DNA from: Clostridia bacterium
Lineage (GTDB): Bacteria; Bacillota; Clostridia; Christensenellales; Christensenellaceae
Length of the DNA stretch: 64,000 nucleotides
Reading direction: 5' to 3'
NCBI GenBank assembly: GCA_014805015.1
Contig: JAAUYQ010000093.1
Location: 1 to 64,000 of the forward strand
Each line of letters begins with the position of its first letter. Positions within the stretch are counted from its first letter, which is position 1. Of the stretch, positions 44,470 through 53,016 are shown piece after piece. Position numbers and translations under genes: made by a program. Under the pieces are notes generated by a model, which did no database searches, had not been told where the DNA came from, and saw nothing but the letters and a program-made list of their open reading frames with translations.

Positions 44470-45291
44470 CTACAGGCTTCCCTGTCCTTCATCGAGTAGC
44501 TTCAGGTAGCGCTCGTACCGCCCCCGTTCAATTGCCCCTGCCTCCACAGCAGCTTTGACGGCACAGTCCGGCTCCCTGTCGTGCCGGCAGCTGTCGAAAC
44601 GGCACCTGCCGGCGTATGGCGCAAACTCCGGATAGAACTCCGCGAGCGGTCTGTCGACCTCCTCCGGGGATGCCAGCACCGAGAAGCCCGGCGTATCGAT
44701 CAGCGCCAGATCGTATGCAGGGATATCGATGATCTCCACAGACCGCGTCGTGTGGCGTCCGCGGTCTGTTTTGCGGCTGAGGCCGCCTGTTTCCCGCACA
44801 TTGCTGCCGGCCAGACAATTGAGAAGCGACGACTTGCCGACGGCCGATTGGCCTGTCAGGCATACTGTCCTGCCTCTCATCGCCTCCGCCAGGTCCCTGA
44901 CGCCGTCTCCGGTCTGCGCAGAGACCAGATACACATCGGCTGCATCTCTGTATTCGCGTCCGAGCTCCGCCGCAAGCTCCGGCCAGGCATCGGTCTTGTT
45001 GATGATCACAGCCGGGGCAATTGCCTGCCGGCGGGCCTCGGCGAGCAGTTTGTCGCACAGTAGCAGGTCGCTGCGCGGCTTGCGGGGGCTGAGAACAACG
45101 GCAAGCATGTCCACATTGGCTGCCCGCGGCCTTGTCAGCTCGTTGCGGCGCGGCAGAATCTGCGTGACCAGCGCTGTCGCTCCTTCGGCTTCTTTTTCCA
45201 GGGTCACGTAGTCCCCGACCAGCGGCTTGATGCCTTCAAGACGAAAGCGGCCGCAGGCCCGGCTCTCCTGCATTCCCGTCTCTGTCTCCAC
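44470..45291 (-). CDS. rsgA: Ribosome small subunit-dependent GTPase RsgA (start uncertain)
   Basis: Circularly permuted GTPase that assists 30S maturation. An OB domain is at the N-terminus, then G4 INKTD, G1 GQSAVGKSSLLN, G3 DTPGF, and a C-terminal zinc knuckle (CRFDSC, H, C). As bounded by the first ordinary start codon, a GTG, it has 273 residues and no ribosome binding site. The family's N-terminal sequence is encoded upstream in the same frame: IKKAVGGFYY follows GGAAGG and begins at an ATC at 45319-45321, with no ATG, GTG or TTG before the prkC stop. The true start may therefore be non-canonical. Confidence 0.9.
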   Translation of the reverse strand: METETGMQESRACGRFRLEGIKPLVGDYVTLEKEAEGATALVTQILPRRNELTRPRAANVDMLAVVLSPRKPRSDLLLCDKLLAEARRQAIAPAVIINKTDAWPELAAELGREYRDAADVYLVSAQTGDGVRDLAEAMRGRTVCLTGQSAVGKSSLLNCLAGSNVRETGGLSRKTDRGRHTTRSVEIIDIPAYDLALIDTPGFSVLASPEEVDRPLAEFYPEFAPYAGRCRFDSCRHDREPDCAVKAAVEAGAIERGRYERYLKLLDEGQGSL

Positions 45292-45336
45292 ATAGTAGAA
45301 ACCGCCGACTGCCTTTTTGATCCTGCCTTCCGTGGG

Positions 45337-47214
45337 TCAGTCCACCCTTTCCAGTTCTACGTGCCGGCTCTGCAGCGGCACGTCGTCCACGTACACGACC
45401 AGTTCAGCCTGTACAGTGGGAGTATCTGCATCAACCGACAGCGGCGAGAGTTCAATCTGATGCGTGCCCTCCTCAACGAGCGTGTCGGCAACAATACTGC
45501 AGACGGGCACCGAATCCACTTCCCCGACAATACCAACCTGCACTGAAGTCTGATCCCGGTCAGCACGGACTGCCACCTCGCCGGTATATATGTAGTCCGG
45601 ATAGTCATATGCCCAGTAATGCAGCGAAACCGGCTTGCTGCTCATGAGTTCCGAACCGCTTTCCGGATCCTGGCTGTACACTTCACCGCTCAGCGAACCG
45701 CCGTAGCCTTCGTCGTCCATCTCGTAGAGCTTTACCTCCGAGAAGCCCGAATCCGTGAGCATGCTGAGCGCGTCCGGCAGCGGCTGTCCGGTCACATCCG
45801 GTACTGTGATGAGGTATCCCTCAGTCGAAACTTTGACAGTCAGGACCACATCCGTGGCGGCAGCGATGTCGGCTCCGGCCGGCGGCGACTGCTCAAGTAC
45901 ATATCCGATGGAGATCTCACCCTCCGGTTCCTCCACAATCGTTGCCGTGAGGCCCGCGCTGCGCAGGATCTGTTTGGCCCGGTCGACAGGCATATTGGTT
46001 ACGGACGGCATTTTCTGGGCGCCGACGCCCTGACTCACGTAGAGAACGACGTCGGTGCCGGCAGCCGCGGATTTGCCGTACTCCGGGCTCTGCCGGATTA
46101 CCTCGCCGGCGGCACGGTCGGAATTCTCTTCGATGACCCGCACATGGAATCCGGCATCCGTGAGAATCGTGCTCGCCTCTGTGCTTGTTTCGCCGACCAC
46201 CTGCGGCACAAGCATCTGCGCGCGGACCTGCCCGCGGATAAAGCCCCAGATGCCGAAGACAACGGCAAGGGTCAGGCCGGCAAAGACCGCAGCCCAGCGG
46301 GCCACCTTCGCCAGCCGCCTTCGCGGCCGGGCTGCCTGGGCGCCCTGCGCGTGCTGCTTTGACCGTTTGCTTTCCGTGTACTTGACATACTCACCGTCGG
46401 GGTCCGACAGGGCCCGCGCCAGATCCTCGTACATGTTGAAGGCCGTCTTGTAGCGGAAGTGCTTGTCTTTCTGCGTTGCCTTCTGCACAATCCGGTTCAG
46501 GCTCATCGGCACATCTGTCAGCTCCGGGGTCGGCTCATTAATGTGCTTGAGTGCGATGGCGACAGACGAGTCAGCATCAAACGGCACCGTTCCCGTCAGC
46601 ATCTCATAGAGCAGCACGCCGAGCGAATAGATGTCCGTCCGCTTGTCGACGCGTTCGCCTTTCGCCTGTTCCGGCGAAAAGTAATGCACCGAACCCATCA
46701 CGGCGCTTTCCTCACTCGTGATCGTGTTCGAAGCCATGTTCCGGGCGATGCCGAAGTCCGCTATATATGGCTCACCGCTCTCATCGATCATGACATTGTG
46801 CGGCTTGATGTCCCGGTGAATGAACCCCTTGACATGCGCATACTCAAGAGCCAGGCACAGTTTCTTGGCCACAGAGACGACATACTTGGGAGGAAGTGGT
46901 CCTTCGGCTGTGATCAGCTGCTTGAGGGTGCGGCCGTTGATGAGCTCCATCACGATGAAGTAGCGGTCGCCGTCAAGGCCGGCATCAAAAGCGCGGATAA
47001 TATTGGCATGTCTGAGTTTCAGGGACGCCTGGACTTCCTTCTTGAAGCGCTGCACGAACTCGTAGTTTTTCGTAAGTTCCTTTTTCAGGATCTTGACTGC
47101 CACGATCTGCTGCGTTTTTTCATCGAGAGCGCGGTAGATGTGCGCTGAGCCGCCGGACGCGATTTTCTCGAGCAGGCGGTAGCGGCCCGCAAGCAGATTG
47201 TCTCTCTCGGCCAT
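45337..47214 (-). CDS. prkC: PASTA-domain serine/threonine protein kinase (PrkC/PknB type)
   Basis: Membrane kinase that senses muropeptides or cell-wall state. 625 residues. The kinase domain (about 10-275) has Lys41 in AVKILK, HRDIKPHN at 133-140 and DFG at 153-155. A basic juxtamembrane stretch, one membrane segment (about 307-325) and three extracellular PASTA repeats (about 333-535) follow, then a C-terminal extension of about 90 residues. The start overlaps the prpC stop, so kinase and phosphatase are coupled. Confidence 0.96.
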   Translation of the reverse strand: MAERDNLLAGRYRLLEKIASGGSAHIYRALDEKTQQIVAVKILKKELTKNYEFVQRFKKEVQASLKLRHANIIRAFDAGLDGDRYFIVMELINGRTLKQLITAEGPLPPKYVVSVAKKLCLALEYAHVKGFIHRDIKPHNVMIDESGEPYIADFGIARNMASNTITSEESAVMGSVHYFSPEQAKGERVDKRTDIYSLGVLLYEMLTGTVPFDADSSVAIALKHINEPTPELTDVPMSLNRIVQKATQKDKHFRYKTAFNMYEDLARALSDPDGEYVKYTESKRSKQHAQGAQAARPRRRLAKVARWAAVFAGLTLAVVFGIWGFIRGQVRAQMLVPQVVGETSTEASTILTDAGFHVRVIEENSDRAAGEVIRQSPEYGKSAAAGTDVVLYVSQGVGAQKMPSVTNMPVDRAKQILRSAGLTATIVEEPEGEISIGYVLEQSPPAGADIAAATDVVLTVKVSTEGYLITVPDVTGQPLPDALSMLTDSGFSEVKLYEMDDEGYGGSLSGEVYSQDPESGSELMSSKPVSLHYWAYDYPDYIYTGEVAVRADRDQTSVQVGIVGEVDSVPVCSIVADTLVEEGTHQIELSPLSVDADTPTVQAELVVYVDDVPLQSRHVELERVD

Positions 47215-47942
47215 CAGGCCTTCCCATCCGGATTCTCAGCAACAATGACCGAAATATTGTCACGTCCGCCCTGCTCGAGGGCAAAGTCGAGCAGCCGCTG
47301 GGCAATTTCGGGCGCTGAATCGCCGCTGGCTAGCTCTGCAAGCAGATGGTCCCGGTCGGCGTACGCAGTGAGACCGTCCGAACAGAGCAGGAGCAGATCT
47401 CCCGGCATCCACTGCTCCTTGTAGATGTCGACCTGCAGCGGGGACGTGCCGAGGGCCCTTGTGATCACATTGCGGAACGGGAAGTCCGCAGCCGCCTCCG
47501 CGCGGATGGCTCCGGTATCAATCAGCTTCTGGACGTAGGTGTGATCGCGCGTAATCTTCTTGAGCCCGCCGTTCTTTGCCAGATAGGCACTTGAATCGCC
47601 CACGTGGCCCACAGTGAGGGAGCGATCCTCCATGTAGGCAAACGTCAGTGTTGTCCCCATGCCGCTGTGCTCGGGATGTGCAGCCATGTGCTGCAGAATC
47701 TGGTCATTTGCATACTGGAAGGCATCCACGATCTGATCTTCGTCGAGCGATTCACACCCGAGGCGCTCGATATACTCGCGGATAGCCGCAGCCGCGACGG
47801 AAGATGCAACTTCCCCGGCGGCATGTCCGCCCATCCCGTCCGCAACCAGCGCGTAGCGGGGCATCTCCCCGGCTGCGATCAGAACGGTGTCCTCATTTGT
47901 CGACCGGACATTCCCTACGTGCGTTAAACCTGTGACTATCAT
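47214..47942 (-). CDS. prpC: PP2C-type protein phosphatase (PrpC/Stp)
   Basis: Partner phosphatase of PrkC. 242 residues with PPM motifs VRSTNEDTVLI, VADGMGGHAAGEVAS, TVGHVGDSSAYL, LLLCSDGLTAY and GGRDNISVIV, which supply the metal-binding aspartates. Located directly upstream of prkC. Confidence 0.96.
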   Translation of the reverse strand: MIVTGLTHVGNVRSTNEDTVLIAAGEMPRYALVADGMGGHAAGEVASSVAAAAIREYIERLGCESLDEDQIVDAFQYANDQILQHMAAHPEHSGMGTTLTFAYMEDRSLTVGHVGDSSAYLAKNGGLKKITRDHTYVQKLIDTGAIRAEAAADFPFRNVITRALGTSPLQVDIYKEQWMPGDLLLLCSDGLTAYADRDHLLAELASGDSAPEIAQRLLDFALEQGGRDNISVIVAENPDGKA

Positions 47943-47959
47943 TCGTATACGGCCAAGAC

Positions 47960-47984
47960 AGCCTGCTTTCCAGGGAAGCAGGCT
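47960..47984 (-). terminator. Terminator-like hairpin between the TPR gene and prpC
   Basis: AGCCTGCTTTCC and GGGAAGCAGGCT pair as a 12-bp stem with one wobble and almost no loop. The T-run after it on the minus strand is poor (TGTCTT), so terminator function is uncertain. The flanking 47943-48053 has no gene. Confidence 0.5.
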
Positions 47985-48053
47985 GCCGTCCTCCTTCTAA
48001 TTGCTTTCTGCGTCCATACGCGCGGACACCTGGTGCGCCTTTGTATGCCGCCG

Positions 48054-49715
48054 TCAGGAAAGGATCGCATCGATGCAGTTCTGAACCTCTGCAAGCGGTG
48101 CGCCGCACTGTCTGGCGGTTTCCTCAAGGCTGAGCGGCGTTCCGGCGCTGCCTGCGGCCACCCACAGTGCTGCAGCTGCAGAGGCTGCCGGCTCCCGCAG
48201 GGCCGCTCTGCCTGCAGACTGTCGGAGCAGAGCGGCCGCTCCCTCCCCGGCATCCGGCCGCTCCAGCTGAACCGCAACCTCCCGCGCGAGCTCTGCCGCC
48301 CGGTCCGGATCCGGTGCAGCAGAGCTGCCGCCATCTTCCCAGGCTACCATGTTGAGCTCCCCGCCGAGGCTTACCGGCAGAGGCCCGGTTACATCCATCG
48401 CGGCCAGGTGCGCTCCTATCTCCTGCTTGAGGGTGTCCGGCAGCGTCCGCATCAGCAGGAAGCCGCGCAGCATCTCCTCGGCCTTCCGGTCGCCGAATCC
48501 TTGGATGAGAGCCAGGCAGGCCAGACGAACATTCTCATCCCCGTGCTTGACCATCCACAGAAGCAGCTGTTCGAAGTCAGCGTCGTCCTGCCAGCGGCTG
48601 TAGAGATCTGTGTTGTCGAGGCGCAGATACTCGTTCAGTCTGCTGTGCAGTCTGAGGGTCTCCTCGGACGGCAGCGCATAGACATAGCTGAGCTGCGGAA
48701 GAGGAGCGTCATCCCGCAGCGCCTGATTAAGAAGCTGCAGGTAGTAGTCGGCCACAATCCGGGACTCCTCAATCCGCCGCACTTCAGTGAGCAGCTGCAC
48801 CGCCTGCGTGCCGCGGCCAGTATTACAGGCTGCCACGGCCTCACTGAAGAGACTCTGCACATTGCGCTGACACAGGCTGTTATATGCATGCATATGGCGG
48901 TAAGCCCGGTCATGCTGGCCAAGCTCGCAGAACAGCGCAGCAATCTGAAACCGTTTCTCGTCGCTGCCGGGGCTGATGCTGTCGAGCAGATCCAGATAGG
49001 GCACCGCTTCCTCGGCACGCCCTGAACCGCTCAGAAAAGTCGCCATATTGCAGATTGCCGGGACGTTTTCCGGTTCATTTGCCAGCACCTGCCGCGTCAG
49101 CTCAAGCGCTTTGTCTGTCTGGCCGAGACCGTAGCAGGCCATGGCAAGATTATTACGCACGTAAGGCGTACCTGCCTGAGAGGCTGGAACGGCCTGCAGG
49201 ATCTGGCAGGCCCGGTCGAAACGGCCGCTGTCCATGTGCCGCACTGCCTGCACGACCTGAAGCTGGGCCTCATGCTCACTGGCGTCGGTAAAGAAGCCGA
49301 GCGCACCGTCCTGTTCTGCACCGAGAAAGGCCAGCATCTCCCGGACCTTGGAGGCGTGAGGGCCGCGGGGCGCCAGGTGGAGGTAATCCTTGAAGGCATT
49401 CTGCGCGCCGGCGTAATCACCGCAGGAGATCAGGATGGATCCCAGCAGGAAAGTGCATTCCGGCTCCAGTTCTTTTTCTGTGCCGGCAACAGTAAAAAGC
49501 CAGCGCAGAGCCTCATCATACTGGTGCACTTCCGAGAGTGCATCTGCGAGCAGCAGACGGGCCGCGCCAAGGGCCGGAGCCAGCCGCAGCGCTGTGCGGG
49601 CATTTTCGATAGCGCCGGGAAAGTCGCCGTTCTCTAGCGCCCGCCGTCCGGCTGAGAGACAGCTTTCTGCGGACTGAGAAGAGCCGGCGGCATCGGTCTG
49701 CGTCTCATCCGCCAT
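48054..49715 (-). CDS. Tetratricopeptide-repeat protein
   Basis: About 553 residues when started at the ATG before ADETQTD. At least six TPR-like helical pairs are visible from about 14 to 300 (AGRRALENGDFPGAIENARTA and AACNTGRGTQAVQLL types). A less repetitive Ala-rich C-terminal part follows, ending in an HTH-like or cyclin-like segment (PLSLEETARQCGAPLAEVQ). No signal peptide or membrane segment is seen, so a cytoplasmic scaffold or partner-binding role is likely, but the function is not recognised. The start overlaps the hslO end by 11 bases. Confidence 0.75.
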   Translation of the reverse strand: MADETQTDAAGSSQSAESCLSAGRRALENGDFPGAIENARTALRLAPALGAARLLLADALSEVHQYDEALRWLFTVAGTEKELEPECTFLLGSILISCGDYAGAQNAFKDYLHLAPRGPHASKVREMLAFLGAEQDGALGFFTDASEHEAQLQVVQAVRHMDSGRFDRACQILQAVPASQAGTPYVRNNLAMACYGLGQTDKALELTRQVLANEPENVPAICNMATFLSGSGRAEEAVPYLDLLDSISPGSDEKRFQIAALFCELGQHDRAYRHMHAYNSLCQRNVQSLFSEAVAACNTGRGTQAVQLLTEVRRIEESRIVADYYLQLLNQALRDDAPLPQLSYVYALPSEETLRLHSRLNEYLRLDNTDLYSRWQDDADFEQLLLWMVKHGDENVRLACLALIQGFGDRKAEEMLRGFLLMRTLPDTLKQEIGAHLAAMDVTGPLPVSLGGELNMVAWEDGGSSAAPDPDRAAELAREVAVQLERPDAGEGAAALLRQSAGRAALREPAASAAAALWVAAGSAGTPLSLEETARQCGAPLAEVQNCIDAILS

Positions 49716-50637
49716 TCGGTTCCCCTTCCGTGCCGGCAGACGGCTGCTCTGGCGCGCTCGCATGAGAACGGATCTCCTCCAGTTCGCCCGCGTCGAAATT
49801 GTACTTCTTGTTGCAGAAACTGCACACGATTTCAGTGCCGCCGTCCTCCTCGATCATTTTGGTCAGCTCTTCCGGACCGAGCGTCGCCAGCACGCCGGCG
49901 AAGCGTTCCTTGGAGCAGTCACAGACCAGCCGCGGCTGCCGCCGCTCCAGAATGGTCAGATCCATGCCAGCAAAGATGCGGTCCATAACCTTGTCAATAT
50001 CCTCGCTCATCAGATACATCGGGAAATTGCTGATTTCTCCGATACGGTTTTCGATTTCCGTCAGCATTTCCTCGCTGCAGCCGGGCATCGGCTTGATCGT
50101 GATGCCGCCGGCATTGATCACGCTCATGTCTGTCTCCAGCCAAGTGTTTACGAATACGACAGAAGGCTGCTGCTCGCTCTGCAGGTAGTATGCAGCAATA
50201 TCTTCACCGATTTCGCCGCTTACAAGCGGCGTCCGGCCCACATATGGCTCGCGCAGCCCGAGGTCCTTGGACACAGTAACAAAGCCGTCCGTTCCGACTG
50301 CGCCGGCTATGTTGAACCCCGGCTTGTCCCCCGGAGGCACGTCAACGCCGGGGTCTCCGACATACGCTTTCATCTCCAGCTCGGCATTTCCGACCACAAT
50401 GATGTTGCCGACTGGTCCACCGCCGTTGATCATCAGCGTCAGCCTGTCGGTATCGTTCTTGAGCGTCGCGCACATCATGACGGCCGCAGCCAGGGCGCGG
50501 CCGAGAATGATCGTGGCAATCGGGGATGCATCGTGCGTCTGGCGGATCTCCTCGACGAGACGCGAGATGTCGCAGGCGTAGACGGCCATATCCTCACCGA
50601 TCAGACCTTGCAGCAGAATATCGTTGTCTTTCTTCAT
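49705..50637 (-). CDS. hslO: Redox-regulated chaperone Hsp33
   Basis: 310 residues. The N-terminal chaperone domain has INGGGPVGNIIVVG, and the C-terminal redox switch has the four zinc cysteines CDC and CSFC in the family order. A further acidic tail of about 25 residues follows (EQPSAGTEGEPNGG). AAAGGAG lies upstream of the ATG. It overlaps the TPR gene downstream. Confidence 0.95.
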   Translation of the reverse strand: MKKDNDILLQGLIGEDMAVYACDISRLVEEIRQTHDASPIATIILGRALAAAVMMCATLKNDTDRLTLMINGGGPVGNIIVVGNAELEMKAYVGDPGVDVPPGDKPGFNIAGAVGTDGFVTVSKDLGLREPYVGRTPLVSGEIGEDIAAYYLQSEQQPSVVFVNTWLETDMSVINAGGITIKPMPGCSEEMLTEIENRIGEISNFPMYLMSEDIDKVMDRIFAGMDLTILERRQPRLVCDCSKERFAGVLATLGPEELTKMIEEDGGTEIVCSFCNKKYNFDAGELEEIRSHASAPEQPSAGTEGEPNGG

Positions 50638-50640
50638 AAA

Positions 50641-51387
50641 CTAGCTCCTTTTAACTGCACGGAATTCAATCCGCTCACAGTCTGCCTGCGGCGGATGCTC
50701 TGTGCCGAAAGCAAAGGCCTCCACTCCTGTGAAGCCGGCGGTGCCGAGGGCCCGGCGGATCTCCTCTTCGCTCCAGCCGCGGATGAGGTGCACTTCATCA
50801 AACCGGTGGTATGTTTCTCCGTCCTCCCGGCTGAACACTGTCAGGGTCATTTCCAGCAGTGCCGTCTGCTCGTCGTAATGATTCTGCCAGAACAGTGTCT
50901 GATTCTCGCCGTCGTCATAGTAGAATTCATTGCCGAGCACATGCTGCAGGCGGTAGACCGTGGAGATGTCAAACAGCAGCACGCCGCCATCACGTAGGTT
51001 CGCGGCTGCAGCGTCCAGGAATCTCTTCAGCTCCTCCGGCGTCGTCAGATAATTGACTGCATCTAGTCCGCACACTGCCGCATCAACCGGGCGCACCAGG
51101 CGGAACTCAGTCATATCGCAGCAGGCCAGCTGATAGGGTCTTCCCAGTGGCCGCAGTTTGTCTGCCGCCTGCGCCAGCATCCCTTCGGCCCGGTCAACAC
51201 CGATCACAGTATGTCCCCGCCGCAGGAACTCCTGGGTAAGGCGGCCGCTGCCGCATGCATACTCAAGCAGGGACAGCGGTCCTGGTCCTGGAAGCAGCTT
51301 GATCAGGTACTCGGCCCACTCTGCTCCCGGGACATCATAAAGCAGCTCATCGTATACTTCGCTCAGTTTGTTGTAATCCGTACTCAT
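50641..51387 (-). CDS. Class I SAM-dependent methyltransferase
   Basis: 248 residues with the SAM-binding motif LLEYACGSGRLTQEFLRRGH, an acidic motif II region (GVDRAEGMLAQA) and CCDMTEF. The C-terminal half is of the kind seen in small-molecule or protein methyltransferases of Clostridia, and the substrate cannot be read from sequence. It overlaps the amidohydrolase stop by 4 bases and precedes hslO. Confidence 0.88.
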   Translation of the reverse strand: MSTDYNKLSEVYDELLYDVPGAEWAEYLIKLLPGPGPLSLLEYACGSGRLTQEFLRRGHTVIGVDRAEGMLAQAADKLRPLGRPYQLACCDMTEFRLVRPVDAAVCGLDAVNYLTTPEELKRFLDAAAANLRDGGVLLFDISTVYRLQHVLGNEFYYDDGENQTLFWQNHYDEQTALLEMTLTVFSREDGETYHRFDEVHLIRGWSEEEIRRALGTAGFTGVEAFAFGTEHPPQADCERIEFRAVKRS

Positions 51388-52553
51388 GAAGCCTCGTCCT
51401 GAGGGAAGCCGGTGACCCGCAGGTAATACTCCACCCCAGTTTCCAGCACGCGCTCATCAAAACTGAAACGGCTGCTGTGCAGGGGCTCATGCCAGCTGCT
51501 GCTGCCCGTGCCGAGAAAGGCAAAAAAGGCCGGCATAACCTGCTGGTAGAAGGAAAAATCCTCACTGATCATGACCCGGTCCGGCGTGACCCATTCGTCG
51601 GGCGCAAAGCACCGCTCCACCCTTGCAAAGAGTTCCTCCGGATTGACGACCGGCGGATAGGAGGCTGCCTCGGTCATTTCAGTCCTGACTCCGTACATGG
51701 TCTCGAGTCCCTTGAGGAGTTCGCCGGTCCGCCTGGCAATCAGGGCCTGCACCTCGGCCGAGTAAGCACGCACTGTTCCCTCGAGCCGCAGCTCACCGCA
51801 GATAATATTGCGGGCACTGCCGCCCTCGACGCGCCCTACTGTGAACAGAGCCGCCTGCTCTGGATCGACACTGCGGGATACGATGGTCTGAATGGCTCCG
51901 ATGAGCTGCGCCCCGGCTACTATGGCATCGGTTCCGTCCTGGGGGCGGGCCCCATGACAGCTGCGGCCCAGAATGCGGATATCGACTTCGCGCACGCCGG
52001 CCATGAGCGGACCGCTCCGCAGGCCAAGCATTCCTTCCTCAATAAAGGGCCACAGGTGTAGACCGTACAGTGCTTCCGGAGAAGGATCCTGCAGGGCACC
52101 GGCCTCAAGCAGAGGTGCGGCCCCGCCGGTCGTCTCTTCTGCCGGCTGGAACAGAAATACGTAGTTGGTGTCGAGCCGGCTGCGCGCAGCACTGACAATC
52201 TGTGCGGTCAGAAGCGCGATGGCCATGTGTCCGTCATGCCCGCAGGCATGCATCCTGCCAGGGTGCTCCGAGGCGAACGGCAGTCCGGTCTGCTCACTGA
52301 CCGGCAGAGCATCCATATCCGCCCGGATGGCGACTGTGCGGCGGGCGCCGGGTGCCAGGAAAACAGCCTTTACACCCGTCCCAAGATAGATCTCCAGTCT
52401 GTCCGGATGCATGGCTTCAAGACGTACCGCGACGTACTCACTGGTCTTGAATTCCTCAAACGCCGTCTCCGGGATGCGGTGCAGATCGCGGCGCATACCG
52501 CGCAGCTCCTCTGCCTTTTCTGCAATACATTTTCTTACTCTCATTGCGCTCAC
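51384..52553 (-). CDS. M20-family amidohydrolase
   Basis: 389 residues of the amidohydrolase/hippuricase group of peptidase family M20. RRDLHRIPETAFEE, RADMDALPV, HACGHDGHMA (metal ligands), FLFQPAEETTGGA and GARPQDGTDAI-type motifs are all visible. Substrates in the family include N-acyl amino acids, hippurate and N-acetyl-diaminopimelate. The divergent lysine/DAP genes make a role in that pathway possible, but this is inference. Starts at GTG; an ATG three codons later is an alternative. Confidence 0.92.
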   Translation of the reverse strand: MSAMRVRKCIAEKAEELRGMRRDLHRIPETAFEEFKTSEYVAVRLEAMHPDRLEIYLGTGVKAVFLAPGARRTVAIRADMDALPVSEQTGLPFASEHPGRMHACGHDGHMAIALLTAQIVSAARSRLDTNYVFLFQPAEETTGGAAPLLEAGALQDPSPEALYGLHLWPFIEEGMLGLRSGPLMAGVREVDIRILGRSCHGARPQDGTDAIVAGAQLIGAIQTIVSRSVDPEQAALFTVGRVEGGSARNIICGELRLEGTVRAYSAEVQALIARRTGELLKGLETMYGVRTEMTEAASYPPVVNPEELFARVERCFAPDEWVTPDRVMISEDFSFYQQVMPAFFAFLGTGSSSWHEPLHSSRFSFDERVLETGVEYYLRVTGFPQDEAS

Positions 52554-52595
52554 GCTTCATCATACCACGCCCGCCTCAGGCAGGTACAGGATCTG

Positions 52596-52625
52596 TTGGA
52601 CCTCCCCCGGCTGCTCTGCTATAAT
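52596..52625 (+). promoter_or_regulatory. Promoter of the lysine riboswitch-asd-dapA-dapB operon
   Basis: TTGGAC (52596-52601) and a perfect TATAAT (52620-52625) with an 18-base spacer. The predicted start at about 52632 coincides with the first base pairs of the riboswitch P1 stem. Confidence 0.82.
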
Positions 52626-52630
52626 TCGTC

Positions 52631-52814
52631 CTGGAAATCCGTCAGAGGTGCGCCTCGTGATCAGTACGCTGCGTCAGGTTCCGGCCATGAACCGCACACC
52701 GCAGCTGAAAGGCACCGGCGCCGAAGGACAGGTCGCAGCCGGCTTCCTGCTCCTGGGCGGACGGTCAACAGCCGTCCGACTGTCATGATCCATGGTGCGC
52801 TGCAGAATTTCCGG
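52631..52814 (+). promoter_or_regulatory. Lysine riboswitch (L-box) aptamer
   Basis: P1 forms from CTGGAAAT (52631-52638) and ATTTCCGG (52807-52814). Conserved L-box elements appear in order: AGAGGTGCG at 52644-52652, ATCAGTA, AAAGGCACCGGCGCCGAAG at about 52708-52726, and a long hairpin GGACGGTC / GCCGTCC followed by ACTGTCATG. These correspond to the B. subtilis lysC leader elements known to me. Upstream of asd-dapA-dapB, a lysine-responsive off-switch is the expected logic. The element fills most of the 463-base gap between the divergent genes. Confidence 0.85.
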
Positions 52815-52815
52815 C

Positions 52816-52840
52816 GGCGGCATATGAGGCCGCCATTTTT
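52816..52840 (+). terminator. Riboswitch expression-platform terminator
   Basis: GGCGGC (52816-52821) / GCCGCC (52829-52834) with a 7-base loop and an ATTTTT tail, starting two bases after the P1 stem. Lysine binding would favour P1 and termination. Confidence 0.82.
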
Positions 52841-53016
52841 CGTTTGCGGACAACTGGGACCCGGCGTGTCTGGTTCCCTGCGCCCGGCCCCGCCGCTGCG
52901 GTCTGCCGGGCGGATACGGCTCCTGCTCCCGGCTTCCGGCGGCGGAGACAGACAAGAGAAAAGGAGTATGCGGCATCTGGCAGCTGCCCGCGGGCGCAAA
53001 GCCGCCTGGCCGCGAA

